Assembly (NCBI GenBank): GCA_002403075.1
Contig: DHHB01000100.1
Coordinates: 1 to 18,159 of the forward strand
Direction: 5' to 3'
DNA length: 18,159 bases
Origin: a bacterium UBP1_UBA4783
GTDB taxonomy: Bacteria > Krumholzibacteriota > Krumholzibacteriia > Krumholzibacteriales > Krumholzibacteriaceae
The stretch's first letter is position 1; every line of letters begins with the position of its first letter. Positions 1-6,041 of this stretch are shown piece after piece. The position numbers and the translations under genes are program-made. The notes beneath the pieces were generated by a model that did no database searches, was not told where the DNA came from, and saw nothing but the letters and a program-made list of their open reading frames with translations.

Positions 1-144
1 GCCGGCTCGTGCTTCGTCAACTCGTTCGTGAAATCCGATCCGCGGCTCCCGTTCGGAGGGATCAAGGAGAGCGGGTACGGCCGGGAGCTCTCGGCGTTCG
101 GTATCCGGGAGTTCGTCAACGTGAAGACGGTCTACGTCGCCTAG
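1..144 (+). CDS. Aldehyde dehydrogenase, C-terminal fragment (succinate-semialdehyde dehydrogenase-like)
   Basis: Only the last 47 codons lie in the window; the frame is open from base 1 and ends in TAG. The peptide contains FVNSFVKSDPRLPFGGIKES followed by GYGRELSAFGIREFVN, the conserved C-terminal region of NAD(P)-dependent aldehyde dehydrogenases. The PFGGxKxSGYGRE segment lies near the oligomerisation and cofactor-binding end of the fold. The 'SDPRLPFGG' and 'FGIREFVNVKTV' wording is closest to succinate-semialdehyde dehydrogenases (GabD type), which oxidise succinate semialdehyde to succinate in the cytoplasm. The catalytic Cys and Glu are upstream of the window, so the substrate assignment is an inference. 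The gene converges on the symporter gene, with 60 bp between the stop codons. Confidence 0.88.
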   Translation, partial: AGSCFVNSFVKSDPRLPFGGIKESGYGRELSAFGIREFVNVKTVYVA

Positions 145-204
145 GGTTCGCCGCCGGGGCCCGCGTCGCCCGGCGACCGCGCCGGCCGGCGGCCCGCGCC
201 GCCG

Positions 205-1548
205 CTACTCCGACGACGCCTCGATGTTTCCCCGCCACAGGTACTTTTTCGTCTCGGCGGCTATGACGCCCGAGAGGACGACGAGCGAGACGAGGTTCGG
301 AATCGCCATGAGGGCGTTCGTGATGTCGGCGAACGACCACACGAGCTTGATCGTCGCGACGGAACCGAGCATCACGCATCCCACCCAGAGCCACCGGTAC
401 CAGCGGACGAGGCGCGTTCCGAAGAGATACTCGACGGCCTTCTCGCCGTAGTACGACCAGCCGAGGATCGTCGAGAAGACGAAGGTGAGGAGCCCGAAGG
501 TCAGCACGGCGGGCCCGACGACCGGGATCTGCGAGAACGCCTCCTTCGAGAGCGCCGCGCCGTGGAGGCCGTCCGCCCATTCCCCGGAGTTCACGAGCAC
601 GAGCCCGGTCATGGCGCAGACGACCACGGTGTCCCAGAACGTGCCCGTCGAGGAGACGAGCGCCTGCCGCACGGGGTTTTTCGTCTGCGCGGCCGCGGCG
701 ACGATCGGCGCGCTCCCGAGCCCCGATTCGTTCGAAAAGAGTCCCCGCGCGATCCCGTACCGGATCGTTTCCCGCACCCCCGCGCCGAGGAAGCCGCCCA
801 CCGCCGCCTGCCCGGAAAACGCGCCGTCCAGGATGACGCGCAGGGTGTGCGGCAGAGCGCCGGCGTTCATGACGAGAATCGCCGCGCATCCGCCGACGTA
901 AACGACCGCCATGAGCGGCACGAGCCGCTCGCACCAGGCCGAGATCGATCTGATCCCTCCGAGGATGACGATCGCGGTGAGCGTCATGATCGCGAGCCCC
1001 GTGATCCATTGTGGCACGCCGAAGGCCTCTTTCGCCATCGTCGCGATCGCGTTCGACTGGACCATGTTCCCGATGAAGAAGGCGGTGACGGACAGGAGAG
1101 CGGCGAAGACGACGCCGAGCCAGCGCTGCTTCATCCCGCGCTCGAGCACGTACATCGGCCCGCCCGCCATGAATCCTTCCTTGTTGACGACGCGGTACTT
1201 GATCGAGAGCACCGCTTCGGCGTATTTCGTGGCGATGCCGAAGACCCCCGTGATCCAGATCCAGAACACGGCGCCAGGCCCGCCCGCCGCGATCGCCGTG
1301 CCGACGCCGACGATGTTTCCCGTGCCGATCGTCGAGGCCAGCGCCGTCGTGAGGGCGCCGAACTGGCTGATGTCCCCGGCGCCCTCGCGCGAGCGCCGGA
1401 ACGAGAGTTTGATCGCCGTGCCGATGTACCGCTGGATGAACCGGAGCCTCACGGTGAGGAAGACGTGCGTACCGAGGAGCAGGACGATCATCGGAGGACC
1501 CCAGATCGCGTTGCCCCACGTCTCGAAGAGTTTTTCGACCGCTTCCAT
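205..1548 (-). CDS. Sodium:alanine/glycine symporter, AGCS family
   Basis: This 447-residue integral membrane protein has the length and motif order of the alanine/glycine:cation symporter family (AgcS/AlsT/DagA), which imports small neutral amino acids with Na+. The family signature around residues 62-90 is visible (FGALTTALASTIGTGNIVG, then AAGGPGAVFWIW), as are GGPMYVLERGM, ESGLGSAPIVAAAAQTKNP and SSTGTFWDTVVV. Most of the protein consists of hydrophobic helices. The ATG at 1548 is preceded on its own strand by a purine-rich AAAGGGGGGG stretch. The gene stands alone: it is convergent with the dehydrogenase fragment and divergent from tyrS, 197 bp away. Alanine versus glycine preference cannot be read from sequence. 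The predicted leader is only about 20 nt, so the glycine riboswitch sometimes found before this family is absent. Confidence 0.95.
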   Translation of the reverse strand: MEAVEKLFETWGNAIWGPPMIVLLLGTHVFLTVRLRFIQRYIGTAIKLSFRRSREGAGDISQFGALTTALASTIGTGNIVGVGTAIAAGGPGAVFWIWITGVFGIATKYAEAVLSIKYRVVNKEGFMAGGPMYVLERGMKQRWLGVVFAALLSVTAFFIGNMVQSNAIATMAKEAFGVPQWITGLAIMTLTAIVILGGIRSISAWCERLVPLMAVVYVGGCAAILVMNAGALPHTLRVILDGAFSGQAAVGGFLGAGVRETIRYGIARGLFSNESGLGSAPIVAAAAQTKNPVRQALVSSTGTFWDTVVVCAMTGLVLVNSGEWADGLHGAALSKEAFSQIPVVGPAVLTFGLLTFVFSTILGWSYYGEKAVEYLFGTRLVRWYRWLWVGCVMLGSVATIKLVWSFADITNALMAIPNLVSLVVLSGVIAAETKKYLWRGNIEASSE

Positions 1549-1575
1549 GCCCCCCCTTTCGCCGCGAACGGCGGC

Positions 1576-1603
1576 ATAGTAGCACAGATAGGTTCCAAGT
1601 CAA
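1576..1603 (-). promoter_or_regulatory. Predicted sigma70-type promoter of the AGCS symporter gene
   Basis: Read on the minus strand: -35 TTGACT (plus 1598-1603), 16 bp spacer, -10 TACTAT (plus 1576-1581). TGC sits directly before the -10, giving an extended -10. The predicted start is near 1569, about 20 nt before the ATG. A small hairpin (GCCGC/GCGGC, 1561-1575) fills the leader. Confidence 0.5.
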
Positions 1604-1621
1604 TCGTTTGCCGCAAGGCCT

Positions 1622-1640
1622 CGGGCGGCGCTCCCGCCCG
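1622..1640. repeat. Inverted repeat between the divergent symporter and tyrS promoters
   Basis: CGGGCGG (1622-1628), 5 bp, CCGCCCG (1634-1640) is a perfect 7-bp inverted repeat. It lies upstream of both predicted promoters. It is followed by more GC-rich dyads but by no T tract, so it is not an intrinsic terminator. It could be a protein-binding site, or just a product of GC-rich composition. Confidence 0.3.
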
Positions 1641-1674
1641 CGGCGCCCGGGCCGCCGCGGCGGACGGATTTCTC

Positions 1675-1705
1675 TTGCCCGACGACCCCGGTCGTGGTGT
1701 ATATA
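1675..1705 (+). promoter_or_regulatory. Predicted promoter of tyrS
   Basis: -35 TTGCCC (1675-1680) is followed after 17 bp by TGTATA (1698-1703). TATATA at 1700-1705 is an alternative with a 19 bp spacer. The leader to the ATG is about 35 nt. It holds a CCGTC-CGGA-GACGG hairpin (1719-1732) that overlaps the first bases of the Shine-Dalgarno sequence. The leader is too short for a T-box. Confidence 0.4.
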
Positions 1706-1745
1706 GAGGCCTGAACGGCCGTCCGGAGACGGAGGAAAGAGAGCG

Positions 1746-2978
1746 ATGGCGAACGCGTACGACGTGCTCAAGGAACGCGGCCTCCTTGAGCAGGTGACCG
1801 ACGAGGCGAAGGTCCGCGCGATGCTCGAGCGGCCGACGACCTGCTACGTCGGTTTCGACCCGACGGCGTCGAGCTTCCACGCGGGAAGCCTCGTTCCCAT
1901 CATGGCGCTCGCCCACCTGCAGCGCTGCGGCCACCGCGTCGTCGTCGTCGTCGGGGGCGGCACGGCGATGATCGGCGACCCGACCGACAAAACCGAGATG
2001 CGGCGGATCATGCCGGTCGAGGAGATCGACGCGAACGCGCGGGGCCTGCGGTCGCAGCTCGAGCATTTCATAGATTTCTCGAACGATCGCGCGATCATGG
2101 TCGACAACGCCGAGTGGCTCCGCCCGCTCAACTACATCGAATTCCTCCGCGACGTCGGCCGCCATTTCAGCGTGAACCGCATGCTCGCCGCCGAGTCGTA
2201 CAGAATGCGGCTCGAGACGGGCCTCAATTTCATCGAGTTCAACTACATGCTGCTGCAGGCGTACGATTACCTCGTCCTCTACCGGCGGTTCGGCTGCACG
2301 CTCCAGATGGGCGGCAACGACCAGTGGGGCAACATCCTCGCCGGCGCCGATCTCATACGGCGCGTCGAGGGGGGCGAGGCCGAGGCGCTCACCTTCCCGC
2401 TGCTCGTGACGGCGACCGGCGCCAAGATGGGAAAGACGGAGAAGGGCGCGCTCTGGCTCGACCCGTCGCGCACCTCCCCGTACGAGTATTACCAGTACTG
2501 GATCAACGCGGACGACCGCGACGCGGGGCGGTTCCTCTCGTTCTTCACGTTCCTGCCGATGGACGAGGTGCGCCGGCTCGCGTCCCTCGGGGGCGAGCGG
2601 CTCCGCGAGGCGAAGGAGACGCTCGCGTTCGAGGCGACGAAGCTCCTCCACGGCGAGGCCGAGGCGGCGAAGGCGCGGGACGCCGCGCGCTCCCTCTTCG
2701 GCGGCGGGGGCGGGATCGACGAAAGCGCCGTTCCGACGGTCGAGATCGAGCGGAGCCGTTTCGCGGAGGGGATCCCGGCGTTCGCGCTCTTCGCCGACGC
2801 GGGGCTCGCGAAGACGCGCGGCGAGGCGAGGCGCCTCATCGCGCAGGGCGGAGCCTACGTCGACAACCGGCGCATCGACGCCGTGGACGCCCTCGTCACC
2901 CTCGACGACGCGAAGGAAGGCGCGCTGCTCCTGCGGGCGGGGAAGAAGAAGTACGTGCGCGTGAAGCTCGCGGGCTGA
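1746..2978 (+). CDS. tyrS: Tyrosyl-tRNA synthetase
   Basis: This cytoplasmic class I aminoacyl-tRNA synthetase charges tRNA-Tyr with tyrosine using ATP. Its 410 residues match the usual bacterial TyrS length. The HIGH-type signature appears as HAGS (residues 45-48) within GFDPTASSFHAGSLVP. IGDPTDKTEMR follows the Rossmann strand, and LQMGGNDQWGNI is the conserved tyrosine-pocket segment. The KMSKS loop is KMGKT (residues 227-231) in TGAKMGKTEKGALWLDP. The C-terminal 65 or so residues form an S4 RNA-binding domain (LAKTRGEARRLIAQGGAYVD). GGAGG at 1731-1735 precedes the ATG by 10 nt. The gene is monocistronic, convergent with the glycosyltransferase gene 27 bp beyond its stop. Confidence 0.98.
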   Translation: MANAYDVLKERGLLEQVTDEAKVRAMLERPTTCYVGFDPTASSFHAGSLVPIMALAHLQRCGHRVVVVVGGGTAMIGDPTDKTEMRRIMPVEEIDANARGLRSQLEHFIDFSNDRAIMVDNAEWLRPLNYIEFLRDVGRHFSVNRMLAAESYRMRLETGLNFIEFNYMLLQAYDYLVLYRRFGCTLQMGGNDQWGNILAGADLIRRVEGGEAEALTFPLLVTATGAKMGKTEKGALWLDPSRTSPYEYYQYWINADDRDAGRFLSFFTFLPMDEVRRLASLGGERLREAKETLAFEATKLLHGEAEAAKARDAARSLFGGGGGIDESAVPTVEIERSRFAEGIPAFALFADAGLAKTRGEARRLIAQGGAYVDNRRIDAVDALVTLDDAKEGALLLRAGKKKYVRVKLAG

Positions 2979-3005
2979 TCCCCGGCGGCCGGCCGGTCCT
3001 TCCGG

Positions 3006-4172
3006 TCAATCTCCGAGAATCTCCGAGTAGACGGCGGCGAGATCGGCGGCGTACCGCCGCGCGTCGAAGAGCCGCTCCGCCCGCCGTCTTCCGGCCTCGC
3101 CGAACCGCTCGCGCAGTCCGGGGTCGGCGGCGAGAGCCTGCAGCGCCGAGGCGAGCCCCGCGCTTTTTCCGTGTTCGTAGACGTATCCGTTCACGCCGTG
3201 CTCGACGATCTCGGGATTGCCGCCGACGTCGGAGACGACGGCGGGTATGCCGAGGGCGAGCGCTTCGAGCGCCGTGTTCGAAAGCGGTTCCGGCTCGATC
3301 GAGGAGTTCACGACGACGTCGCACCGCGACATGATCTCCGCCGCGTCGTTCCTGAAACCGGGCAGCGAGAACCTGTCCCCGAAGACCGGATCGGAGACGA
3401 CCGCGCGCCGCACGGCCTCCTCCTCGGGGCCCGCGCCCGCCATGATGAACCGCGCGCGGGGATCCGCCGCGAGCACCGCCCGCGCGGCCTCGACGAAGAT
3501 AAAGCAGCCCTTCCATCTCTCGAAGCGCGCGAACCATCCGACGAGCGTCCCCTCGGAGCGTTTTCGCGGACGCGGAGCGTAGGTCTCGAGATCGATCCCG
3601 TCCCGGACGGTCAGCACCTTTCCGGCGGGGAGTCCCTCGGCGAGGCAGTGCGCGCGGACCGCGTCCGAAACGCACAGGAAGCGGCTCACGCGCCGCGCGA
3701 GGAAACGGTGGAGCGGCGTGAGCCTGAAGAACCCGCGCTGATGGCTCACCGCGGGTATCCCGCAGCGGGCGGCCGCGACGATCGCGCCCATGTTGGGCGG
3801 CACCGCGTTGTTCGCGTGGACGATCGAGAACCCCCGGCCCCGCATCCATCGCGCGATCAGCGCGGCGTCGGCCCGCTGCCCGGCCGCGTAGACCTTCGCG
3901 CTCCGCAGCAGCCGGTACGGCGCCGTGAGCTTGATCCGGGGGATATGTGCGGGCACGGGCGGCGGAGGAGCGGGCGCCTCGGCGGCGCCGAGCGCCGTCC
4001 AGAGCGCCGTCCGCGCGCCGGCCGCCTCGAACGCGTCCCGCGCGGGGAGGTCGTGGCGCAGGAGCACGAAGGGTTCGAATCGCGAGCGGTCGATCCCCTT
4101 GACGATGTGCAGCAGCGTATGGGTCGAGCCGCCGACGGCGGCTCCTTCCTCGACGTACAGGATTCGGCGCAA
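3006..4172 (-). CDS. Family-4 glycosyltransferase (GT-B fold)
   Basis: This 388-residue retaining glycosyltransferase probably adds a sugar from a nucleotide-sugar donor to a lipid-linked or envelope glycan at the cytoplasmic membrane face. The N-terminal Rossmann domain starts RRILYVEEGAAVGGSTHTLL, with the acceptor-side glycine-rich loop. The donor domain carries GWFARFERWKG (R216 and K221 in the usual phosphate-binding positions). It also has the E-x7-E motif at E295/E303 in EPEPLSNTALEALALG, followed by GIPAVVSDVGGNPEIV. Donor and acceptor cannot be told from sequence. The start is TTG (plus 4170-4172), with GGGGGAG nine bases upstream on the minus strand; no ATG fits the N-terminal strand better. 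The gene is single, transcribed away from the AhpD-like gene. Confidence 0.9.
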   Translation of the reverse strand: MRRILYVEEGAAVGGSTHTLLHIVKGIDRSRFEPFVLLRHDLPARDAFEAAGARTALWTALGAAEAPAPPPPVPAHIPRIKLTAPYRLLRSAKVYAAGQRADAALIARWMRGRGFSIVHANNAVPPNMGAIVAAARCGIPAVSHQRGFFRLTPLHRFLARRVSRFLCVSDAVRAHCLAEGLPAGKVLTVRDGIDLETYAPRPRKRSEGTLVGWFARFERWKGCFIFVEAARAVLAADPRARFIMAGAGPEEEAVRRAVVSDPVFGDRFSLPGFRNDAAEIMSRCDVVVNSSIEPEPLSNTALEALALGIPAVVSDVGGNPEIVEHGVNGYVYEHGKSAGLASALQALAADPGLRERFGEAGRRRAERLFDARRYAADLAAVYSEILGD

Positions 4173-4203
4173 ATCGAGATTCTCCCCCTCGGGTCGCCTT
4201 TGA

Positions 4204-4237
4204 TATACTCCGCGCGGCCGCGGTCCGGCGGAGTATA
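4204..4237. promoter_or_regulatory. Inverted repeat containing two face-to-face -10 boxes
   Basis: TATACTCCG (4204-4212) and CGGAGTATA (4229-4237) form a perfect 9-bp inverted repeat with a 16 bp spacer. Each arm contains TATACT on the strand reading inward. The plus-strand copy has TGA just before it, an extended -10, but only a weak -35 (TTCTCC, 4180-4185, 18 bp spacer). It would drive the AhpD-like gene from about 4216. The minus-strand copy is the -10 of the glycosyltransferase promoter. The two predicted start points are about 9 bp apart, so polymerases could not occupy both at once. Confidence 0.5.
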
Positions 4238-4260
4238 GGCGAACGCCGCGGCCGGGTCAA
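4232..4260 (-). promoter_or_regulatory. Predicted sigma70 promoter of the 3006-4172 glycosyltransferase gene
   Basis: On the minus strand: TTGACC (plus 4255-4260), exactly 17 bp, TATACT (plus 4232-4237). Each hexamer matches consensus at five of six positions. The predicted start is near 4225, giving a leader of about 50 nt before the TTG start. Confidence 0.75.
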
Positions 4261-4270
4261 TCGGCGGATG

Positions 4271-4291
4271 CGCGGCGCCCGGGGCGCCGCG
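4271..4291 (+). promoter_or_regulatory. GC-rich hairpin in the leader of the AhpD-like gene
   Basis: CGCGGCGCC (4271-4279), loop CGG, GGCGCCGCG (4283-4291) makes a perfect 9-bp stem of G-C pairs ending 26 nt before the ATG. No T tract follows, so it is not a classical terminator. It could affect translation or mRNA stability. Confidence 0.4.
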
Positions 4292-4317
4292 GTTTCGGAA
4301 AGGCTGGTGATTCCCGG

Positions 4318-4665
4318 ATGGCGGACGAATGGAAGAAGGAGTTCGAGGAGGAGCGCGCGAGGCGGAACGACGTCGTGCTCGGGAGCGGACACCTCGGCAT
4401 CAAGCGGTTCTTCGCTCTCGACGAGCAGGCGTACCACACCGGCGCTCTCCCCGCCAAGGTGAAGGAGCTTCTCGGACTCACCGCGTCGCTGGTCCTGCGC
4501 TGCGACGCCTGCGTTTCGTACCACCTCATACGCTGCAGGGAGGAGGGCGTGACGCGCGATGAGTTCTACGACGCGATGAACGTCGCGCTCGTCGCCGGCG
4601 GCTCGATCGTCATTCCGCATCTGCGGACCGCCGCGGAGCGGTTCGAGAGTCTCATCGCCCCCTGA
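4318..4665 (+). CDS. Carboxymuconolactone decarboxylase / AhpD-like small protein
   Basis: This 115-residue, mainly helical cytoplasmic protein carries the AhpD-type redox signature C62-D-A-C65 followed by H69 (LRCDACVSYHLIRC). It sits inside the usual frame VKELLGLTASLVLRCDAC and ends in a second helix, NVALVAGGSIVIPHL. The CMD/AhpD family includes decarboxylases and alkylhydroperoxidase partners. The CxxC-x3-H arrangement favours a thiol-based peroxidase or disulfide reductase activity, probably as a homo-oligomer. The substrate is unknown. The length is normal for a single-domain member. The Shine-Dalgarno match is weak (GGAAAGG, more than 10 nt upstream), and a strong GC hairpin precedes it, so expression may be low or controlled. 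Its neighbours are envelope genes with no obvious redox link. Confidence 0.9.
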   Translation: MADEWKKEFEEERARRNDVVLGSGHLGIKRFFALDEQAYHTGALPAKVKELLGLTASLVLRCDACVSYHLIRCREEGVTRDEFYDAMNVALVAGGSIVIPHLRTAAERFESLIAP

Positions 4666-4691
4666 TCGGCGCCGCGGGTGGGCGAATTCCC

Positions 4692-4720
4692 TTGTCTTCG
4701 CCGGACGCGGCGGATACACT
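4692..4720 (+). promoter_or_regulatory. Predicted promoter of the Wzz-like gene
   Basis: -35 TTGTCT (4692-4697), 17 bp, -10 TACACT (4715-4720). Transcription would start near 4727. The frame of the downstream gene is open back to the TTG at 4692, but that TTG is the -35 box and cannot be the start codon. Confidence 0.5.
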
Positions 4721-4749
4721 CCGCCCGATGCGTCCGCCGCGCGGCGCAC

Positions 4750-4763
4750 GGGAGCCATCGATG
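4750..4763 (+). promoter_or_regulatory. Ribosome binding site deciding the Wzz-like start
   Basis: GGGAG (4750-4754) lies 6 nt before ATG 4761. The other in-frame ATG, at 4728, has no Shine-Dalgarno and falls within a base or two of the predicted transcription start. 4761 is therefore preferred, although a leaderless start at 4728 is not excluded. Confidence 0.6.
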
Positions 4764-5939
4764 TTCATCCGCCTTCTCAACGCGATCGTGAAGAGACGCC
4801 GCTTCGTCGGCTGGGCCGTGCTCGTCTTTTTCGTCGCGGGGACCGTCTACGCGCTCGCGCGCGGCAACATGTACGAGTCGAAGACGCTCCTGCTTCCGCC
4901 CATGGACGAGGGCGGACAGGGGATCCTCTCGGCATGGATGGCGAAGCTCAACCTCCCCGCGATCATGACGCCGGTCAGCGCCGGCATGACATCGGCCGCG
5001 ATCCTCGGCGATATCATCGCAAGCCGCCGTCTCTGCGAAATGATCGTCGACTCGCTCGCGCTGCGGGAGCATTACGGATCGAAGAACCTCGACGGCGCCG
5101 TCCGCAAGCTCCGCGCGGGAACGAAAACCGCCGTCACGGAGACGGGTCTCATACGTCTTTCCGTCCGCGACCGCGATCCCGAATACGCCCGGCGGATCGC
5201 CGAGGCGTACATCGCGGGGCTCGATTCCCTCAACCGTTTCCTGCAGCGCTCCCGCGCCGACGAGACCCGGGCGTTCGTCGCCCGGCAGCTCGAAACGTAC
5301 GGCGGCCGGCTTCAAACCCTCCGGCGCGAGATCGCCGTCTTTCAGGGCAACAACAACATCGTCGATTTCGACGAGCAGGTGCGCGGCGCGATTCAGGTGG
5401 CCGCCGATCTCAAGGTGCGCTCGATCCTCGCCGGGATCGAGCGGGATCTCATGAGCGAGTTCACGCAGCGCGACGCGACGGAGCTTCGCCGCAAGACGGC
5501 CGAGCACGAGAATCTCAACCGGCAGCTCGACGCCCTTATGAGCGGCGACAGCGCCGGCGCCGTCTTCGTGCCCCTGAAGCGCCTGCCCGCCCTCGCGCAG
5601 CGGTTCGCCGCGATGCGCCGGGATCTCGAAGTCAACGAACGCATCTACTCCTATCTCCTCGAGCGTTACGAGGAGGCGGGCATCGAGCAGACCAGGACGA
5701 CCTCGGTCGTGCAGATCGTCGACGCCCCGTCGCTGCCCGAGGAGCCGGCCGGCGTCCCGCTTCCCCTCGTCGTCGCGATCGTGACGGCGCTCGGGTTCGT
5801 ATGGAGCGCCGCGACGGCGGGCTGGTGGGAGTGGACGGTCTCCCGCGCGAAATCCTCCGGCGAGGAGCAGGCCTTCGGCGAATTGCGGGCCGTTCTCGAA
5901 TCGGACGCCGCTCGTCTGCGCCGCGCTCTCAGACTCTGA
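4761..5939 (+). CDS. Wzz/GNVR-type polysaccharide chain-length determinant protein
   Basis: This 392-residue inner-membrane polysaccharide co-polymerase is expected to oligomerise and set the chain length of an exported glycan. Its architecture is typical. A short basic N-terminus and first membrane helix (about residues 15-34, GWAVLVFFVAGTVYALARG) precede MYESKTLLLPP, the Wzz-domain entry. A long helical periplasmic region follows (residues about 150-310, with GRLQTLRREIAVFQGNNNIV and HENLNRQLDALM), likely coiled coil. The proline-rich DAPSLPEEPAGVPLP then enters a second helix (about 334-356). A tail of about 36 residues ends the protein. No Walker-type tyrosine kinase domain is fused. No wzx or wzy is visible in the window, so the pathway is incomplete here. 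It has its own promoter. Confidence 0.88.
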   Translation: MFIRLLNAIVKRRRFVGWAVLVFFVAGTVYALARGNMYESKTLLLPPMDEGGQGILSAWMAKLNLPAIMTPVSAGMTSAAILGDIIASRRLCEMIVDSLALREHYGSKNLDGAVRKLRAGTKTAVTETGLIRLSVRDRDPEYARRIAEAYIAGLDSLNRFLQRSRADETRAFVARQLETYGGRLQTLRREIAVFQGNNNIVDFDEQVRGAIQVAADLKVRSILAGIERDLMSEFTQRDATELRRKTAEHENLNRQLDALMSGDSAGAVFVPLKRLPALAQRFAAMRRDLEVNERIYSYLLERYEEAGIEQTRTTSVVQIVDAPSLPEEPAGVPLPLVVAIVTALGFVWSAATAGWWEWTVSRAKSSGEEQAFGELRAVLESDAARLRRALRL

Positions 5940-5997
5940 CCCCTCCGCGTCCTTTTTTCCTCACGAACCGCGATATGCCGCGCTAGTGGAATGCCGC

Positions 5998-6026
5998 TTG
6001 CATGAAACCGAACGGGCGGGTATGCC
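5998..6026 (+). promoter_or_regulatory. Possible promoter of the lipoprotein metallopeptidase gene
   Basis: TTGCAT (5998-6003), 17 bp, TATGCC (6021-6026). The -10 lies in the loop of a GCGGG/CCCGC dyad (6016-6020, 6026-6030). The start point would fall about 9 nt before the GTG codon, which is tight, so this call is weak. Confidence 0.33.
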
Positions 6027-6041
6027 CCGCGGCGGAGTATT

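Noticed and set aside
145..204. Terminator between the converging dehydrogenase and symporter genes
   Set aside because: A small GTCGC/GCGAC hairpin is present, but no T tract follows on either strand.
1549..1575. Glycine riboswitch before the symporter
   Set aside because: The predicted leader is only about 20 nt, far too short for the aptamer.
1706..1745. T-box leader for tyrS
   Set aside because: The predicted leader is about 35 nt with no specifier stem and no T-box sequence.
116..1771. Longer minus-strand frame overlapping the symporter gene
   Set aside because: It is a different frame from the recognised AGCS protein, rich in Arg and Gly, and a shadow of it.
5940..5965. Intrinsic terminator after the Wzz-like gene
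   Set aside because: A T6 run is present, but the stem before it is at most about four pairs.
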